A stretch of 33,515 nt of DNA, from the IMG/VR virus record IMGVR_UViG_3300043570_002292, positions 1 to 33,515 of that record. One strand, 5' to 3'. Position numbers and translations under genes: made by a program. The notes below the pieces were generated by a model that saw nothing but the letters and a program-made list of their open reading frames with translations, made no database searches and was not told the DNA's origin. The stretch's first letter is position 1. The number at the start of each line of letters is the position of its first letter. The DNA comes from a virus. Below, one piece after another: positions 5,567-12,716 of this stretch.

Positions 5567-5917
5567 ATGTGCAAGTTTGAATCCATCCACACCTTTGAGG
5601 TGCACCGGACGAACTATGAGGGAGACAAGGTGACCGACAACTACCAGATCGGCTACCCCATGATCGTGGCGTTGTACGCCATGTCGTATCTCAAGGACGA
5701 GGAGGGATATCACACCCACAAGGTGACGGCCATCAAGTACCTGCGTCACGAGATGTGCATCAACCTGCGGGAGGCCAAGTACATCGTTGAACTGATCTGG
5801 GAGAAGTTCGCCGTGGACTCCACTGGGTACGTGGCATACCGGGAGGAGCCGTTCTACGTCACCTACAAGGGTGTAGAGGGTGGCACGAAAGACCTTGGCC
5901 CCTTCGTCAACGAGTAG
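5567..5917 (+). CDS. 116-aa protein with ribosomal L7/L12 C-terminal-like segment
   Basis: The SD AGGAGG precedes the ATG. Residues 51-77 (HKVTAIKYLRHEM then INLREAKYIVELI) follow the pattern of the C-terminal domain of ribosomal protein L7/L12: K-[IV]-x-x-I-K-x-[IVL]-R, a turn, then L-[KR]-E-A-K-x-[IL]-V-E. The conserved G-L-G-L turn is not kept (MCINL), so the match is partial. In L7/L12 this surface binds translation GTPases; whether that applies here is unknown. The flanks (residues 1-45 and 85-116) are strand-rich and polar. A strong terminator follows the stop. I regard the helix pair as a real similarity and its function as open. Confidence 0.8.
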   Translation: MCKFESIHTFEVHRTNYEGDKVTDNYQIGYPMIVALYAMSYLKDEEGYHTHKVTAIKYLRHEMCINLREAKYIVELIWEKFAVDSTGYVAYREEPFYVTYKGVEGGTKDLGPFVNE

Positions 5918-5923
5918 CAAGTT

Positions 5924-5954
5924 AGGCCAGCAGCATCGTGCTGCTGGCCTTTTT
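5924..5954 (+). terminator. Intrinsic terminator after the L7/L12-like gene
   Basis: A perfect 12-bp stem (5924-5935 AGGCCAGCAGCA / 5939-5950 TGCTGCTGGCCT) with a 3-nt loop leads into TTTTT and a further CCTTTT. It is the strongest terminator in this part of the window. Confidence 0.9.
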
Positions 5955-5975
5955 CCTTTTCAAGGGGTACTTCAT

Positions 5976-6230
5976 ATGAACGACCGACGAGACATACAGT
6001 TGCTCATGTCCTCTGAGGACATGCTCCAGATCGCAGAATCCGTAGGTTCTTGGGACAAGATGTGGACAGCCATTGGCTACATGGCCACATGGAATACCAC
6101 ATACCCCACCGTCAAGATCATGCGGGACGGTGGCTCCGACATGGTCGCCATCTACTACCGCCACAACGGTGACCGGGGGTATGTGATTGGTGCCGTGTGG
6201 CACGAGGATCACTACGGGTTCCACTCATGA
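5976..6230 (+). CDS. Hypothetical protein, 84 aa
   Basis: The start is at ATG 5976 (CAAGGGG upstream); the longer open frame beginning at 5880 would overlap the previous gene and read through the terminator, so it was rejected. The protein is aromatic-rich with a helical N-terminus (DIQLLMSSEDMLQIAESV) and a strand-rich end (MVAIYYRHNGDRGYVIGAVW). No motif was recognised. Its stop TGA overlaps the ATG of the next gene (ATGA), indicating coupled translation. It begins a run of four small tightly linked genes leading into the MoxR module, and may be an accessory of it, but only position suggests this. Confidence 0.75.
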   Translation: MNDRRDIQLLMSSEDMLQIAESVGSWDKMWTAIGYMATWNTTYPTVKIMRDGGSDMVAIYYRHNGDRGYVIGAVWHEDHYGFHS

Positions 6231-6463
6231 GGGTTAATCAACGCCGCTACTCATGGCTCTGTGTGGGTACCAACTCCGACGCTGGGGAAGTTGTGCCAAC
6301 ATGGTTCTACACTTTTCGCACCAGTGAACAGGCAGCCCACTTCATCAAGGCGACGGGGGAGGTGGCACCAGAGATCACTTGGTTGGTGTACCAGTGCGAG
6401 CTTGCAGACTGGGAAGACCAGCTGGTCTGGTTCCGCTTGGCATACCTGAACAACCAATCATGA
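6227..6463 (+). CDS. Hypothetical protein, 78 aa
   Basis: The start is ATG 6227 overlapping the previous stop (ATGA), with no independent SD, so reinitiation is likely. The 78 residues contain strand-like RRYSWLCVGTNS and WFYTFRTSEQAAHFIK segments and a Trp-rich C-terminus (WLVYQCELADWEDQLVWF). No known domain was recognised. It ends by overlapping the next ATG in the same manner. Its length, clean codon use and double overlap support it as a real gene. Function unknown. Confidence 0.75.
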   Translation: MRVNQRRYSWLCVGTNSDAGEVVPTWFYTFRTSEQAAHFIKATGEVAPEITWLVYQCELADWEDQLVWFRLAYLNNQS

Positions 6464-6660
6464 CACCCATCTGCCAGCGTTGTGGCAGTGCCTATGACCA
6501 CCGCCGTGAGGCAGCAGGATACATCCTGTGCCTGCCCTGTGGCGACTGGTATGCCAAGCAGGTCAAGTTCGCAGTGGTTCCCTTGCACAAGGGAGCCTAC
6601 ACAGTGGCTCCGGATGCTCAGTTCATCCGCGAACTCAACCCCAAGTTTACCCACCGATGA
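6460..6660 (+). CDS. Small zinc-ribbon-like protein, 66 aa
   Basis: The start ATG 6460 overlaps the upstream stop. Residues 5-8 (CQRC) and 24-27 (CLPC) form two CxxC knuckles 15 residues apart, the layout of a small zinc ribbon. The rest is basic and short. Zinc-ribbon miniproteins in phages often bind nucleic acid or host transcription factors, but nothing here specifies the target. The stop at 6658-6660 lies before a strong SD of the next gene. A longer frame starting at 6379 was rejected because it overlaps a better-supported gene and lacks an SD. Confidence 0.75.
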   Translation: MTPICQRCGSAYDHRREAAGYILCLPCGDWYAKQVKFAVVPLHKGAYTVAPDAQFIRELNPKFTHR

Positions 6661-6677
6661 ATCCTCAGGAGGAAATG

Positions 6678-6905
6678 ATGAATAAGAGTCTGTTCGTACT
6701 GCGCCACGGCAAGGGTGGTGCATTTGTGAAGGGGCCAGATGGCAAGTTGCTGTACTTCAGCGACAAGCCTTCGGCCAAGAAGGTTCGCGATGAAATGGGT
6801 GGGGACACAGTCGTGTCCTATGGCCCGATGCACAAGAAGTTCAGTGACACAAGCCATGTGCAGATCCTCTACACACTGGCTGGTCGCAACAACGGAGGTA
6901 ATTGA
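6678..6905 (+). CDS. Hypothetical protein, 75 aa
   Basis: AGGAGG at 6667-6672 sits 5 nt before ATG 6678, which fixes the start; ATGs at 6657 and 6675 are worse placed. The protein begins with a strand pattern (SLFVLRHGKGGAFVKGPDGKLLYF), typical of a small beta-hairpin fold, followed by a short helix (KPSAKKVRDEMG) and a further strand. It is basic. No family was recognised. Its stop lies 1 nt before the MoxR ATPase start, with the MoxR SD (GGAGGT) embedded in its last codons, so the two are cotranslated. It could be a small partner of the ATPase. Confidence 0.75.
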   Translation: MNKSLFVLRHGKGGAFVKGPDGKLLYFSDKPSAKKVRDEMGGDTVVSYGPMHKKFSDTSHVQILYTLAGRNNGGN

Positions 6906-6906
6906 T

Positions 6907-7917
6907 ATGCGTCCTACACTGCTCAAAGAAACTCTCAAGGCTCTCTACCTCGTCCAGCGTACGGTGGCCATCGAAGGCCCTCCGGGTGGTGGCAAGACGA
7001 CGGTAGTGAGGGAAGTTGCGGCAAGTCTGCATGTGCCGTACATCGAGAAACATCTTCCCACGATGTTGGTCGAGGACTGCGGCGTGCCAAACATGATGAC
7101 CAATGGCGACTCGTTCGGCTACAAGCTGCCCGACTGGTTCCCGTACAAGGGCAAGCCGGGTACTGATGGCGGCGGCATCCTGTGCTTCGATGACCGCAAT
7201 CAGGCCAGCGATGATCTGCAGAAGATCCTTGCCAACATCTGCCAAGCCCGCAATCTGCACAACGTCCCGATGGCTGACGGCTGGATGGTGGTCAGCACTG
7301 GTAATCGCCAGAAGGATCGTGCTGGTGCCAACCGGGTGCTGTCCCATCTGCGAGGCCGAGAGACGGTCTACAGTTACGAGACGCATCTCGATGACTGGAC
7401 TACATGGGCCATCGACAACGATGTCAAGCCCGAGGTGATCTCGTTCATCCGCTTCAAGCCCAACCTGCTGCATGACTTCGACCCGCAGCGTGACCAGAAC
7501 CCCACTCCACGGTCATGGGTGGAAGGTGTCAGCAACGTGTTGGGTGTTGTGCCTGCCGAGAGTGAGTACGAGTCGTTCACTGGTGCTATCGGTGAGGGTG
7601 CTGCGGCTGAGTTCGTAGGCTTCATGCGGATCTACCGCAAGCTGCCTAACCCCGATGTCGTGCTGATGAACCCCAAGCATGGCGATATCCCCACTGACCC
7701 GGCGACGCTGTATGCACTGAGTGGCGCACTGGCTCACCGTGTGACCGAGGCCAGCATGGATCGCTTTGTGACCTACCTTGAGCGTATCCGTACCGAGTCC
7801 AACAGGGCTGAGTTCACTGCTCTTGCCATGAGCATGGCACTTCGGCGGGACTCTGACCTTGCCCAGACCGGTGCGTTCACCAAGTGGGCTGTCAACAACC
7901 AGAACATCCTGTTTTGA
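6907..7917 (+). CDS. MoxR-like AAA+ ATPase
   Basis: This 336-aa AAA+ protein starts at ATG 6907 behind GGAGGT; earlier in-frame ATGs overlap the upstream gene. Walker A is GPPGGGKT (residues 24-31) and Walker B is ILCFDDRNQA (D95-D96, where many relatives have DE). A sensor-1 region VVSTGNRQKDRAGAN follows, as in MoxR/RavA ATPases. The C-terminal helical lid contains PTPRSWVEGVSNVLG. MoxR ATPases usually act as chaperone-like remodelling machines and are paired with a VWA protein, and such a protein is encoded three genes downstream (8987-10189). The substrate in a phage is unknown; candidates are virion assembly, metal insertion or disruption of a host complex. Confidence 0.9.
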   Translation: MRPTLLKETLKALYLVQRTVAIEGPPGGGKTTVVREVAASLHVPYIEKHLPTMLVEDCGVPNMMTNGDSFGYKLPDWFPYKGKPGTDGGGILCFDDRNQASDDLQKILANICQARNLHNVPMADGWMVVSTGNRQKDRAGANRVLSHLRGRETVYSYETHLDDWTTWAIDNDVKPEVISFIRFKPNLLHDFDPQRDQNPTPRSWVEGVSNVLGVVPAESEYESFTGAIGEGAAAEFVGFMRIYRKLPNPDVVLMNPKHGDIPTDPATLYALSGALAHRVTEASMDRFVTYLERIRTESNRAEFTALAMSMALRRDSDLAQTGAFTKWAVNNQNILF

Positions 7918-7938
7918 ACCAACGAGAGGAGACCTGAT

Positions 7939-8793
7939 ATGAATCTCAATGATCGAGCGATGATGGTGCAGCTGAACATCAGCCAGTGGACTGCACGGCG
8001 CTATGACCGCAAGGCCAGTGCCGAGATTACCGATGCCAACAATGCGACCCGTGATGCAGCACGGGTCAACAAGCTGCTGCTTCCCGGAGCAGACAGCCTC
8101 AAGGTCGTGCATCAGTACTCCACATGTGTTCGCCAGTTGGTCTACGACAACACGGCATCCTGTGGGATCGACGGGATGCAGATACTGGCTAACGCCAACT
8201 ACCTGTCATTCTCGGCCCAGTACCGCAAGGACAAGGCCGTGTGGGAACAGGCCGTGAACGAGTTCTGCGCTGAGTATCCGGCCCTTCGTGCTGCGGCACC
8301 GCGCAAGTTGCAGGGGCTGTACAACTCCAATGACTACCCCGAGGAGCATGAGATCCGCAACCTGTTCCGCATGGAGTTGGTCTTCTTCCCCATCCCCGAG
8401 GGCAAGAACATCAGGATCCCCGTCAGCAACGATGAACTGACCAAGATCCAGCAGCAAGTTGAGGATCGTGTGGACACGGCGGCCAAGGCTGCGATGCGTG
8501 ACGTATGGCAGCGACTGTTTGACAAGGTGCAGCACATTGCTGCCAAGTGCTCTGACCCGAGTGCCATCTTCCGGGACACCATGATCGAGAATGCCCGTGA
8601 GATTTGCGAGGTGTTACCAAGGCTCAACTTCATGGATGACCCGCAGTTGGAAGCGCTGCGGCTTGAGGTGGAGTCGCAGTTGCTGGTGCATCCTGACCGG
8701 CTCAGGACTGACCCTGTGCTGCGCAGTGACACGGCAGCCAAGGCACGAGAGATCATGGACAAGATGAACTCCATCATGGGAGGTGGGGCGTGA
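7939..8793 (+). CDS. MoxR-module middle protein, possibly DUF3150-like
   Basis: This 284-aa protein with SD GAGGAGA lies 21 nt after the ATPase. It is mostly alpha-helical. The first 45 residues carry a basic segment (ISQWTARRYDRKASAEITD) followed by KLLLPGADSLKVVHQYST. A coiled-coil-like region lies near residues 165-215 (TKIQQQVEDRVDTAAKAAM), and another near the C-terminus. Proteins of this size and type, annotated as DUF3150, occur between MoxR ATPases and VWA-metallopeptidase proteins in phages; I assign this from context and general resemblance, not from a diagnostic motif. It is probably the adaptor or scaffold of the module. The stop overlaps the GTG start of the next gene. Confidence 0.75.
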   Translation: MNLNDRAMMVQLNISQWTARRYDRKASAEITDANNATRDAARVNKLLLPGADSLKVVHQYSTCVRQLVYDNTASCGIDGMQILANANYLSFSAQYRKDKAVWEQAVNEFCAEYPALRAAAPRKLQGLYNSNDYPEEHEIRNLFRMELVFFPIPEGKNIRIPVSNDELTKIQQQVEDRVDTAAKAAMRDVWQRLFDKVQHIAAKCSDPSAIFRDTMIENAREICEVLPRLNFMDDPQLEALRLEVESQLLVHPDRLRTDPVLRSDTAAKAREIMDKMNSIMGGGA

Positions 8794-8984
8794 GCCCCCC
8801 TCTCTTGTCCGGTGATCCGACGCAGTACCACAAGTTCATCAGGTCGATGAGCGAGGATGCGTTCTTCAACTACATGCACATGTTGACGCTTGGTATGTAT
8901 TACCAAGGCAGGAACAGGGGATTCGTTTATGGATCTCTGTCCACTCTGACCGGCTCCCTTATCTTCTTCTACTTCTGGAGGTGA
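8790..8984 (+). CDS. Small putative membrane protein, 64 aa, GTG start
   Basis: The start GTG (8790) overlaps the upstream TGA (GTGA) and follows GGGAGGTGG, so the unusual start is well supported. The N-terminal half is polar with a short helix (YHKFIRSMSEDAFFNYMHML). The C-terminal 18 residues (YGSLSTLTGSLIFFYFW) are hydrophobic enough for one membrane span, ending in a single Arg. It sits inside the MoxR module. A membrane anchor or recruiter for the complex is possible; a holin is less likely because there is only one span and no lysis cluster nearby. The stop overlaps the SD region of the next gene (GGAGGTGA). Confidence 0.7.
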   Translation: MSPPLLSGDPTQYHKFIRSMSEDAFFNYMHMLTLGMYYQGRNRGFVYGSLSTLTGSLIFFYFWR

Positions 8985-8986
8985 CT

Positions 8987-10189
8987 ATGACCAGCCCAGC
9001 ACGCAAGCCCAAGGTGACCAAGCCTGTCGATGAGAAGGCCCTGATGACCCGCATCAGCAAAGCCAAGACGGGACTGGTTCTCAGCTATCCGTTCTTCGGC
9101 AGCATTGCCCTGAACATGGAGCACGGCCTGTCCCGTGCGTTCCCCACTGCTGCGACCAATGGCAAGTGGTGCATGTACAACCCGGAGTTCATCAACGAGT
9201 TGACCGACGAGGAGTTGCTGTTCCTTGTGACCCATGAGGTATGCCACCCCATGCTGGAGCATCCGTTCCGGCGCAATGGGCGTGACCCCAAGAAGTGGAA
9301 CAAGGCAGGCGACTACGTCATCAATCAGCTGCTCAAGGACGAGGGCATTGGCAAGATGCCTGACGGTGGCCTGCAGGACAAGGCCGTCTACGATTCAGGT
9401 GGCGGCACGACAGACGGTATCTACAACGTCTTGCAGGATGAGCCGAATGACGACGGCGATGAGCCGGGTGATGATGACGGCAACGGCAAGGGCAAGGGCA
9501 AGGGCAAGGGCAACGGTACGGCACTGGATGAGTGTCTGGATGCCGAGGGTAGCCCTGCCGAGGTGGCACAACAGGATGCCGAGTGGCGCATCCGTGTGGC
9601 TCAGGCAGCACAGGCTGCCAAGATGCAGGGCAAGTTGTCCGAGAGGCTCAAGACCTTTATTGATCAGGTGCTCAGTCCCAAGGTGGACTGGCGCAACGTG
9701 CTGCAACGCTTCATGCAGCGGGTCAAGACCAATGAGCGAACGTTCGCAAGGCCCAACCGTCGCTTCATCCAGCAGGGACTATACCTGCCATCCATTACCG
9801 GCGAGATGCTGGGAGAGCTTGTCGTGTTCATCGACTGTTCAGGTTCGGTAGGTGACGAGGACGTAGCCCAGTTCTCTGCCGAGCTTCACGTAATCAAGGA
9901 CGACATGAAGCCCAAGATTCTGCACGTTATCTACTTCACCAGTGAAGTGACGCACCATGACAAGTTCGGCCCCAATGACGACCTGACTGTGGCCCGCATG
10001 GGCAATGGCGGCACGGCGTTCAGCCCGTTGTTCAGGTATATCGACAAGGAGGACATCAGGCCCGTGGCCTGTGTTGTGTTGACTGACCTCGTCTGCGATG
10101 ACTTCGGCCCTGCACCGGACTACCCGGTGCTGTGGGTATCTACCCACGCAGACAAGGCTCCGTTCGGCGAAATCGTGATGATCAAGTGA
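8987..10189 (+). CDS. Metallopeptidase-VWA fusion protein (DUF2201-like)
   Basis: The start is ATG 8987 behind TGGAGGTG; a GTG at 8981 lies inside that SD. Residues 75-115 match the zincin-like N-terminal domain of DUF2201 proteins: THEVCH (HEXXH at 83-87), then MLEHPFRR, and W104-N-K-A-G-D109 with D109 as possible third ligand. A low-complexity linker (Asp-rich, then repeated Gly-Lys from GGCAAG repeats around 9484-9515) follows. The C-terminal half is a von Willebrand A domain: VVFIDCSGSV supplies the MIDAS DxSxS (D283, S285, S287), and GNGGTAF gives the MIDAS Thr. Length about 400 aa. With the MoxR ATPase and helical protein it forms a typical ATPase-adaptor-VWA set. Proteolytic activity is possible but unproven. 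Confidence 0.9.
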   Translation: MTSPARKPKVTKPVDEKALMTRISKAKTGLVLSYPFFGSIALNMEHGLSRAFPTAATNGKWCMYNPEFINELTDEELLFLVTHEVCHPMLEHPFRRNGRDPKKWNKAGDYVINQLLKDEGIGKMPDGGLQDKAVYDSGGGTTDGIYNVLQDEPNDDGDEPGDDDGNGKGKGKGKGNGTALDECLDAEGSPAEVAQQDAEWRIRVAQAAQAAKMQGKLSERLKTFIDQVLSPKVDWRNVLQRFMQRVKTNERTFARPNRRFIQQGLYLPSITGEMLGELVVFIDCSGSVGDEDVAQFSAELHVIKDDMKPKILHVIYFTSEVTHHDKFGPNDDLTVARMGNGGTAFSPLFRYIDKEDIRPVACVVLTDLVCDDFGPAPDYPVLWVSTHADKAPFGEIVMIK

Positions 10190-10197
10190 GGTGACCT

Positions 10198-10887
10198 ATG
10201 ACAGTTGTACGTATCAGTGATGACCTTATTTCAAACGTAAAGGCTAGCGCCCGCAATTCCCTTGCAGGCGTGAGGAACACTGCGCTGCAGCAGCTTCCTA
10301 CGTCTGTCATGGACGGTGTTTATGACAGGTCAATAGGTTTGCATGAAGCTGACATGAAGCGTCTTCCTAGCTGGATGTTCCAAACTTGGAACGGCATGGA
10401 CTTGGAAATCTTAGTTACCCCTCATGCAATCTCCGGCACAGGGCTTCCGTACCTCGCCGTAAAAAACTCCCAGACGGTTATGTTCTCCACTCCCCGGATC
10501 ATGCCGTCTCCTGAAGCATTATCAGGATCCAAGGGCAAGCTGTTGCGCAATGGCAACTATGGATCCGGGGTGAAGTACGTCCTGACAGCGGGCGATCCGT
10601 TTGACGAGGAGTTGCTTGCCTTGGCGAAGAACCGCAATGAGGGTATAGAGCGGGCAGACAAGATGATGAATGATCTGGCGGAGGGCCTTGGGTCTGTACT
10701 CAAGCAGTTCACTACTCTGGCTCCGGCACTGAAGGCTTGCCCTGCATTGTGGGATTTCCTGCCCGAGGAGATCAAGGCGAGGCACAAGACCATCAAGGAG
10801 AGACCCGCTGGCAACAAACCTGACCTGTCTGAAGTAGACACCAACCGCATCGTATCGCTCGCTGCGATTGCCAAGATGGTGAAATGA
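10198..10887 (+). CDS. Hypothetical protein, 229 aa
   Basis: SD GAGGTGA precedes ATG 10198, 8 nt after the VWA gene. The first 100 residues are mixed alpha-beta (VRISDDLISNVKASARNSL; GLPYLAVKNSQTVMFS). The middle is helical (EELLALAKNRNEGIERADK; LAEGLGSVLKQFTTLA), then a Pro/Lys-rich segment precedes a short C-terminal helix. No catalytic or metal motif was seen. The first 350 nt use more A/T-ending and rarer codons than the neighbouring MoxR genes. The protein could be an extra member of the module or an unrelated insertion. The stop overlaps the next ATG (ATGA). Confidence 0.8.
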   Translation: MTVVRISDDLISNVKASARNSLAGVRNTALQQLPTSVMDGVYDRSIGLHEADMKRLPSWMFQTWNGMDLEILVTPHAISGTGLPYLAVKNSQTVMFSTPRIMPSPEALSGSKGKLLRNGNYGSGVKYVLTAGDPFDEELLALAKNRNEGIERADKMMNDLAEGLGSVLKQFTTLAPALKACPALWDFLPEEIKARHKTIKERPAGNKPDLSEVDTNRIVSLAAIAKMVK

Positions 10888-11681
10888 TGTTAGCCAGTAA
10901 CTACACACCGTCGATTCCACAGTCAACTTCAAAGGTAGTATTGACCAGCTACAAGGCGGCCCGGGAGTTCATCTCCCGTGGCCGTCTGCCCTACTCTAGT
11001 AGCGACCCAAGGATTTGTAGGCCGGTTCGTTCATGGGGACTTCTCAGAGAATCAGATAACGACACTCTGACACTTAGCATCAGAGCGCATGATGATATCT
11101 TGCGGTTCCGTCCTGATAACACCATCGAGTTCATCATGCCAGAGCGCACTCTCTCATACTGTGCCATGACGATTGGCGACCCGTTCTACAAAGTATGTCG
11201 CGTTACATTTACCAACCGTGGTACTCACAAATATTCGGTAACTAGCAAGACTAAAGAGGTGCAGTACTATGAAGGTCTGGTCATGGACTGCGAGACTCGC
11301 GAGTTCACCAACGCAATAGTCGAGGTGGTCAACGAAGAGAAGCGTAAGGCGTATCTCAAGGCGATAAAAGACTATCGTTACATGCTGGCAGTGCGGGCAA
11401 AAATGGGTGTATACAACAGCACATGGCGAGACCCCGCCATATACAGTGTAGATTTGCCATACATGGTCAAGACAGTATTGACTAAAGACCTTACCAAGAT
11501 GCAATATCCGCCAGTACTGATCTCGTTCTTCCTGCATCACGGCGGGAGACATAAATCAAAAGATGTTGTCACAGGCTTTGACAAGATAATCAAAGCAGAA
11601 GACCGTACACTTAGGAGGGCATATGGAGTCTACGAACACAGAGCAGCAGATTCTTCGGGCACTGGAGTTGCTGCACCGTGA
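10884..11681 (+). CDS. Hypothetical protein, 265 aa
   Basis: The gene starts at ATG 10884 overlapping the previous stop; no clear SD, so coupling is likely. The protein is polar and basic with strand-rich segments (DTLTLSIRAHDDILRFRP; VCRVTFTNRGTHKYSVTS), a helical middle (EEKRKAYLKAIKDYRYMLAV) and a region with HHGGRHKS near residue 220. I find no known active site. Like the preceding gene it has a lower GC content and more ATA, AGA, AGG and CTA codons than the replication genes. Its last 59 nt are overlapped by the next small gene, which has its own strong SD. Function unknown. Confidence 0.8.
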   Translation: MMLASNYTPSIPQSTSKVVLTSYKAAREFISRGRLPYSSSDPRICRPVRSWGLLRESDNDTLTLSIRAHDDILRFRPDNTIEFIMPERTLSYCAMTIGDPFYKVCRVTFTNRGTHKYSVTSKTKEVQYYEGLVMDCETREFTNAIVEVVNEEKRKAYLKAIKDYRYMLAVRAKMGVYNSTWRDPAIYSVDLPYMVKTVLTKDLTKMQYPPVLISFFLHHGGRHKSKDVVTGFDKIIKAEDRTLRRAYGVYEHRAADSSGTGVAAP

Positions 11682-11805
11682 TGCTGTAGTTGCCGTGGGG
11701 GAGGAGTATCTCCCCCTTGGGCGTATCGCCCATGAAGCAGCAGCACATATCAGGTTCCTGCGGGAACGCATCAACGAGTTAGAGTCGTGGCGGTATGGCA
11801 GTTAA
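11623..11805 (+). CDS. Hypothetical protein, 60 aa, helical
   Basis: AGGAGG sits 5 nt before the ATG at 11623, inside the end of the previous gene; this perfect SD is the main argument that the overlap is real. The protein is a likely two-helix coiled coil (TEQQILRALELLHRDAVVAV and AAHIRFLRERINELESW). No known motif. It overlaps the following gene by 11 nt. Small helical proteins of this kind in phage early regions are often regulators or inhibitors, but the sequence does not show a target. Confidence 0.7.
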   Translation: MESTNTEQQILRALELLHRDAVVAVGEEYLPLGRIAHEAAAHIRFLRERINELESWRYGS

Positions 11806-11986
11806 GCCTGTACGCAAGCGACGATGCCACACTTGCAAGCAGGTGTTTGTTAACCCTGCTTCATGGATGAAACACTTTGGGGGTGGTGGTTCGTGCCACC
11901 CCGTCTCCAGCTTTGGCTTCTATGGTCTCGTCGTAAACAAAGCTGGTATTTGGAAAGTCATTACTAACAAGAGGAAAGATGTATGA
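11795..11986 (+). CDS. Small zinc-finger-like protein, 63 aa
   Basis: The start ATG 11795 lies within the end of the previous gene, after GGCGGT. The N-terminus is basic (KPVRKRRCHTCKQVF). C11 and C14 form a CxxC, followed by H27 and by C34-H35 in GGGGSCH, a possible C2H2/C2HC zinc site. Basic residues flank the finger and the tail is KVITNKRKD, suggesting nucleic acid binding. No established family was recognised. The TGA stop overlaps the ATG of the DUF3310 gene. Confidence 0.7.
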   Translation: MAVKPVRKRRCHTCKQVFVNPASWMKHFGGGGSCHPVSSFGFYGLVVNKAGIWKVITNKRKDV

Positions 11987-12363
11987 CCAAGAGAGAACAG
12001 ATCGAAAGAATGATCCGGGGGGGCCGCGATACTCAGATGATCATGAAGGCGGCCAAGGTATCTGCAGCGTATGTCTATGTCATCCGCAGCAACATGAAGA
12101 AGGCCATCTCGGTCAAGCTGCCCAAGGCATCGAGCATGACGTTGGAGAAAGTCGTTGAACGGCTGAACCCGGACACGGTCAACCATCCGCCGCACTACAC
12201 GGCTGGGAAGATCGAAGTCATCGACTTCATCGAAGACCAGAAGCTCTCGTACCATCTCGGCAACGTGGTGAAGTATGTCTGTCGTGCAGACCACAAGGGT
12301 TCGCGGCTTGAGGATCTCAAGAAGGCAGCGTGGTACCTGAACCGCGAGATTGCCAAGGGTTAA
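11983..12363 (+). CDS. DUF3310 (SaV-like) protein with N-terminal HTH
   Basis: Residues 67-126 carry the DUF3310 signature: NHPPHYTAGKIEVIDFIED, then HLGNVVKYVCRADHKG and LEDLKKAAWYLNREI. These proteins are common in phages and have been called nucleotide kinases, but the basis is weak and they lack a P-loop. The N-terminal 45 residues (REQIERMIRGGRDTQMIMKA then AAYVYVIRSNM) look like a helix-turn-helix, so the protein may bind DNA. Length 126 aa, usual for HTH-DUF3310 fusions. The start overlaps the upstream stop (ATGA). I am sure of the family but not its reaction. Confidence 0.85.
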   Translation: MTKREQIERMIRGGRDTQMIMKAAKVSAAYVYVIRSNMKKAISVKLPKASSMTLEKVVERLNPDTVNHPPHYTAGKIEVIDFIEDQKLSYHLGNVVKYVCRADHKGSRLEDLKKAAWYLNREIAKG

Positions 12364-12368
12364 CTCCC

Positions 12369-12716
12369 ATGAATGACCTAACGTCTCTGTCGCACAGAGA
12401 GATCCACGCTCGGATGCGGGACTTGGTGCGGATGATTGACGAGTTAGAGAAAGAGAACGACAGGCTTGAGCAGCAAGTCGAAATACTTCAAGCCAACATC
12501 CGCAACGGCATACCGGCTATGAAAGGTCTGATTGTCGATGCGCTGATGGCCCGCAAGCACAGTGTGGAATCCATCTCGGAGTTCACGGGCATCCGCAAGC
12601 ATACCGTGCGGCGCAGGTTGTTTGAACTCTGGAAGTTGGGCGTGATACGTAGGCGTGGCCCGTACCATATTGGTAGAGCTAACGCGATGTACTTTTACGG
12701 GAGGAAATTGCGATGA
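12369..12716 (+). CDS. Coiled-coil/winged-HTH regulator-like protein, 115 aa
   Basis: The start was taken at ATG 12369, 5 nt after the DUF3310 stop; a longer frame from 12330 would overlap it. Residues 8-45 form a charged coiled coil (RMRDLVRMIDELEKENDRLE). Residues 52-100 resemble a winged helix: VDALMARKHSVESISEFTG, RKHTVRRRLFELWKLG, then a basic wing (IRRRGPYHIG). A dimeric DNA-binding regulator is the most likely role; targets could include the symmetric motifs in the two large intergenic regions, which is inference. The stop overlaps the next ATG. Confidence 0.8.
   Translation: MNDLTSLSHREIHARMRDLVRMIDELEKENDRLEQQVEILQANIRNGIPAMKGLIVDALMARKHSVESISEFTGIRKHTVRRRLFELWKLGVIRRRGPYHIGRANAMYFYGRKLR

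Noticed and set aside
8790-8984. Holin
   Set aside because: Only one probable membrane span, no endolysin or spanin next to it, and it is embedded in the MoxR module.
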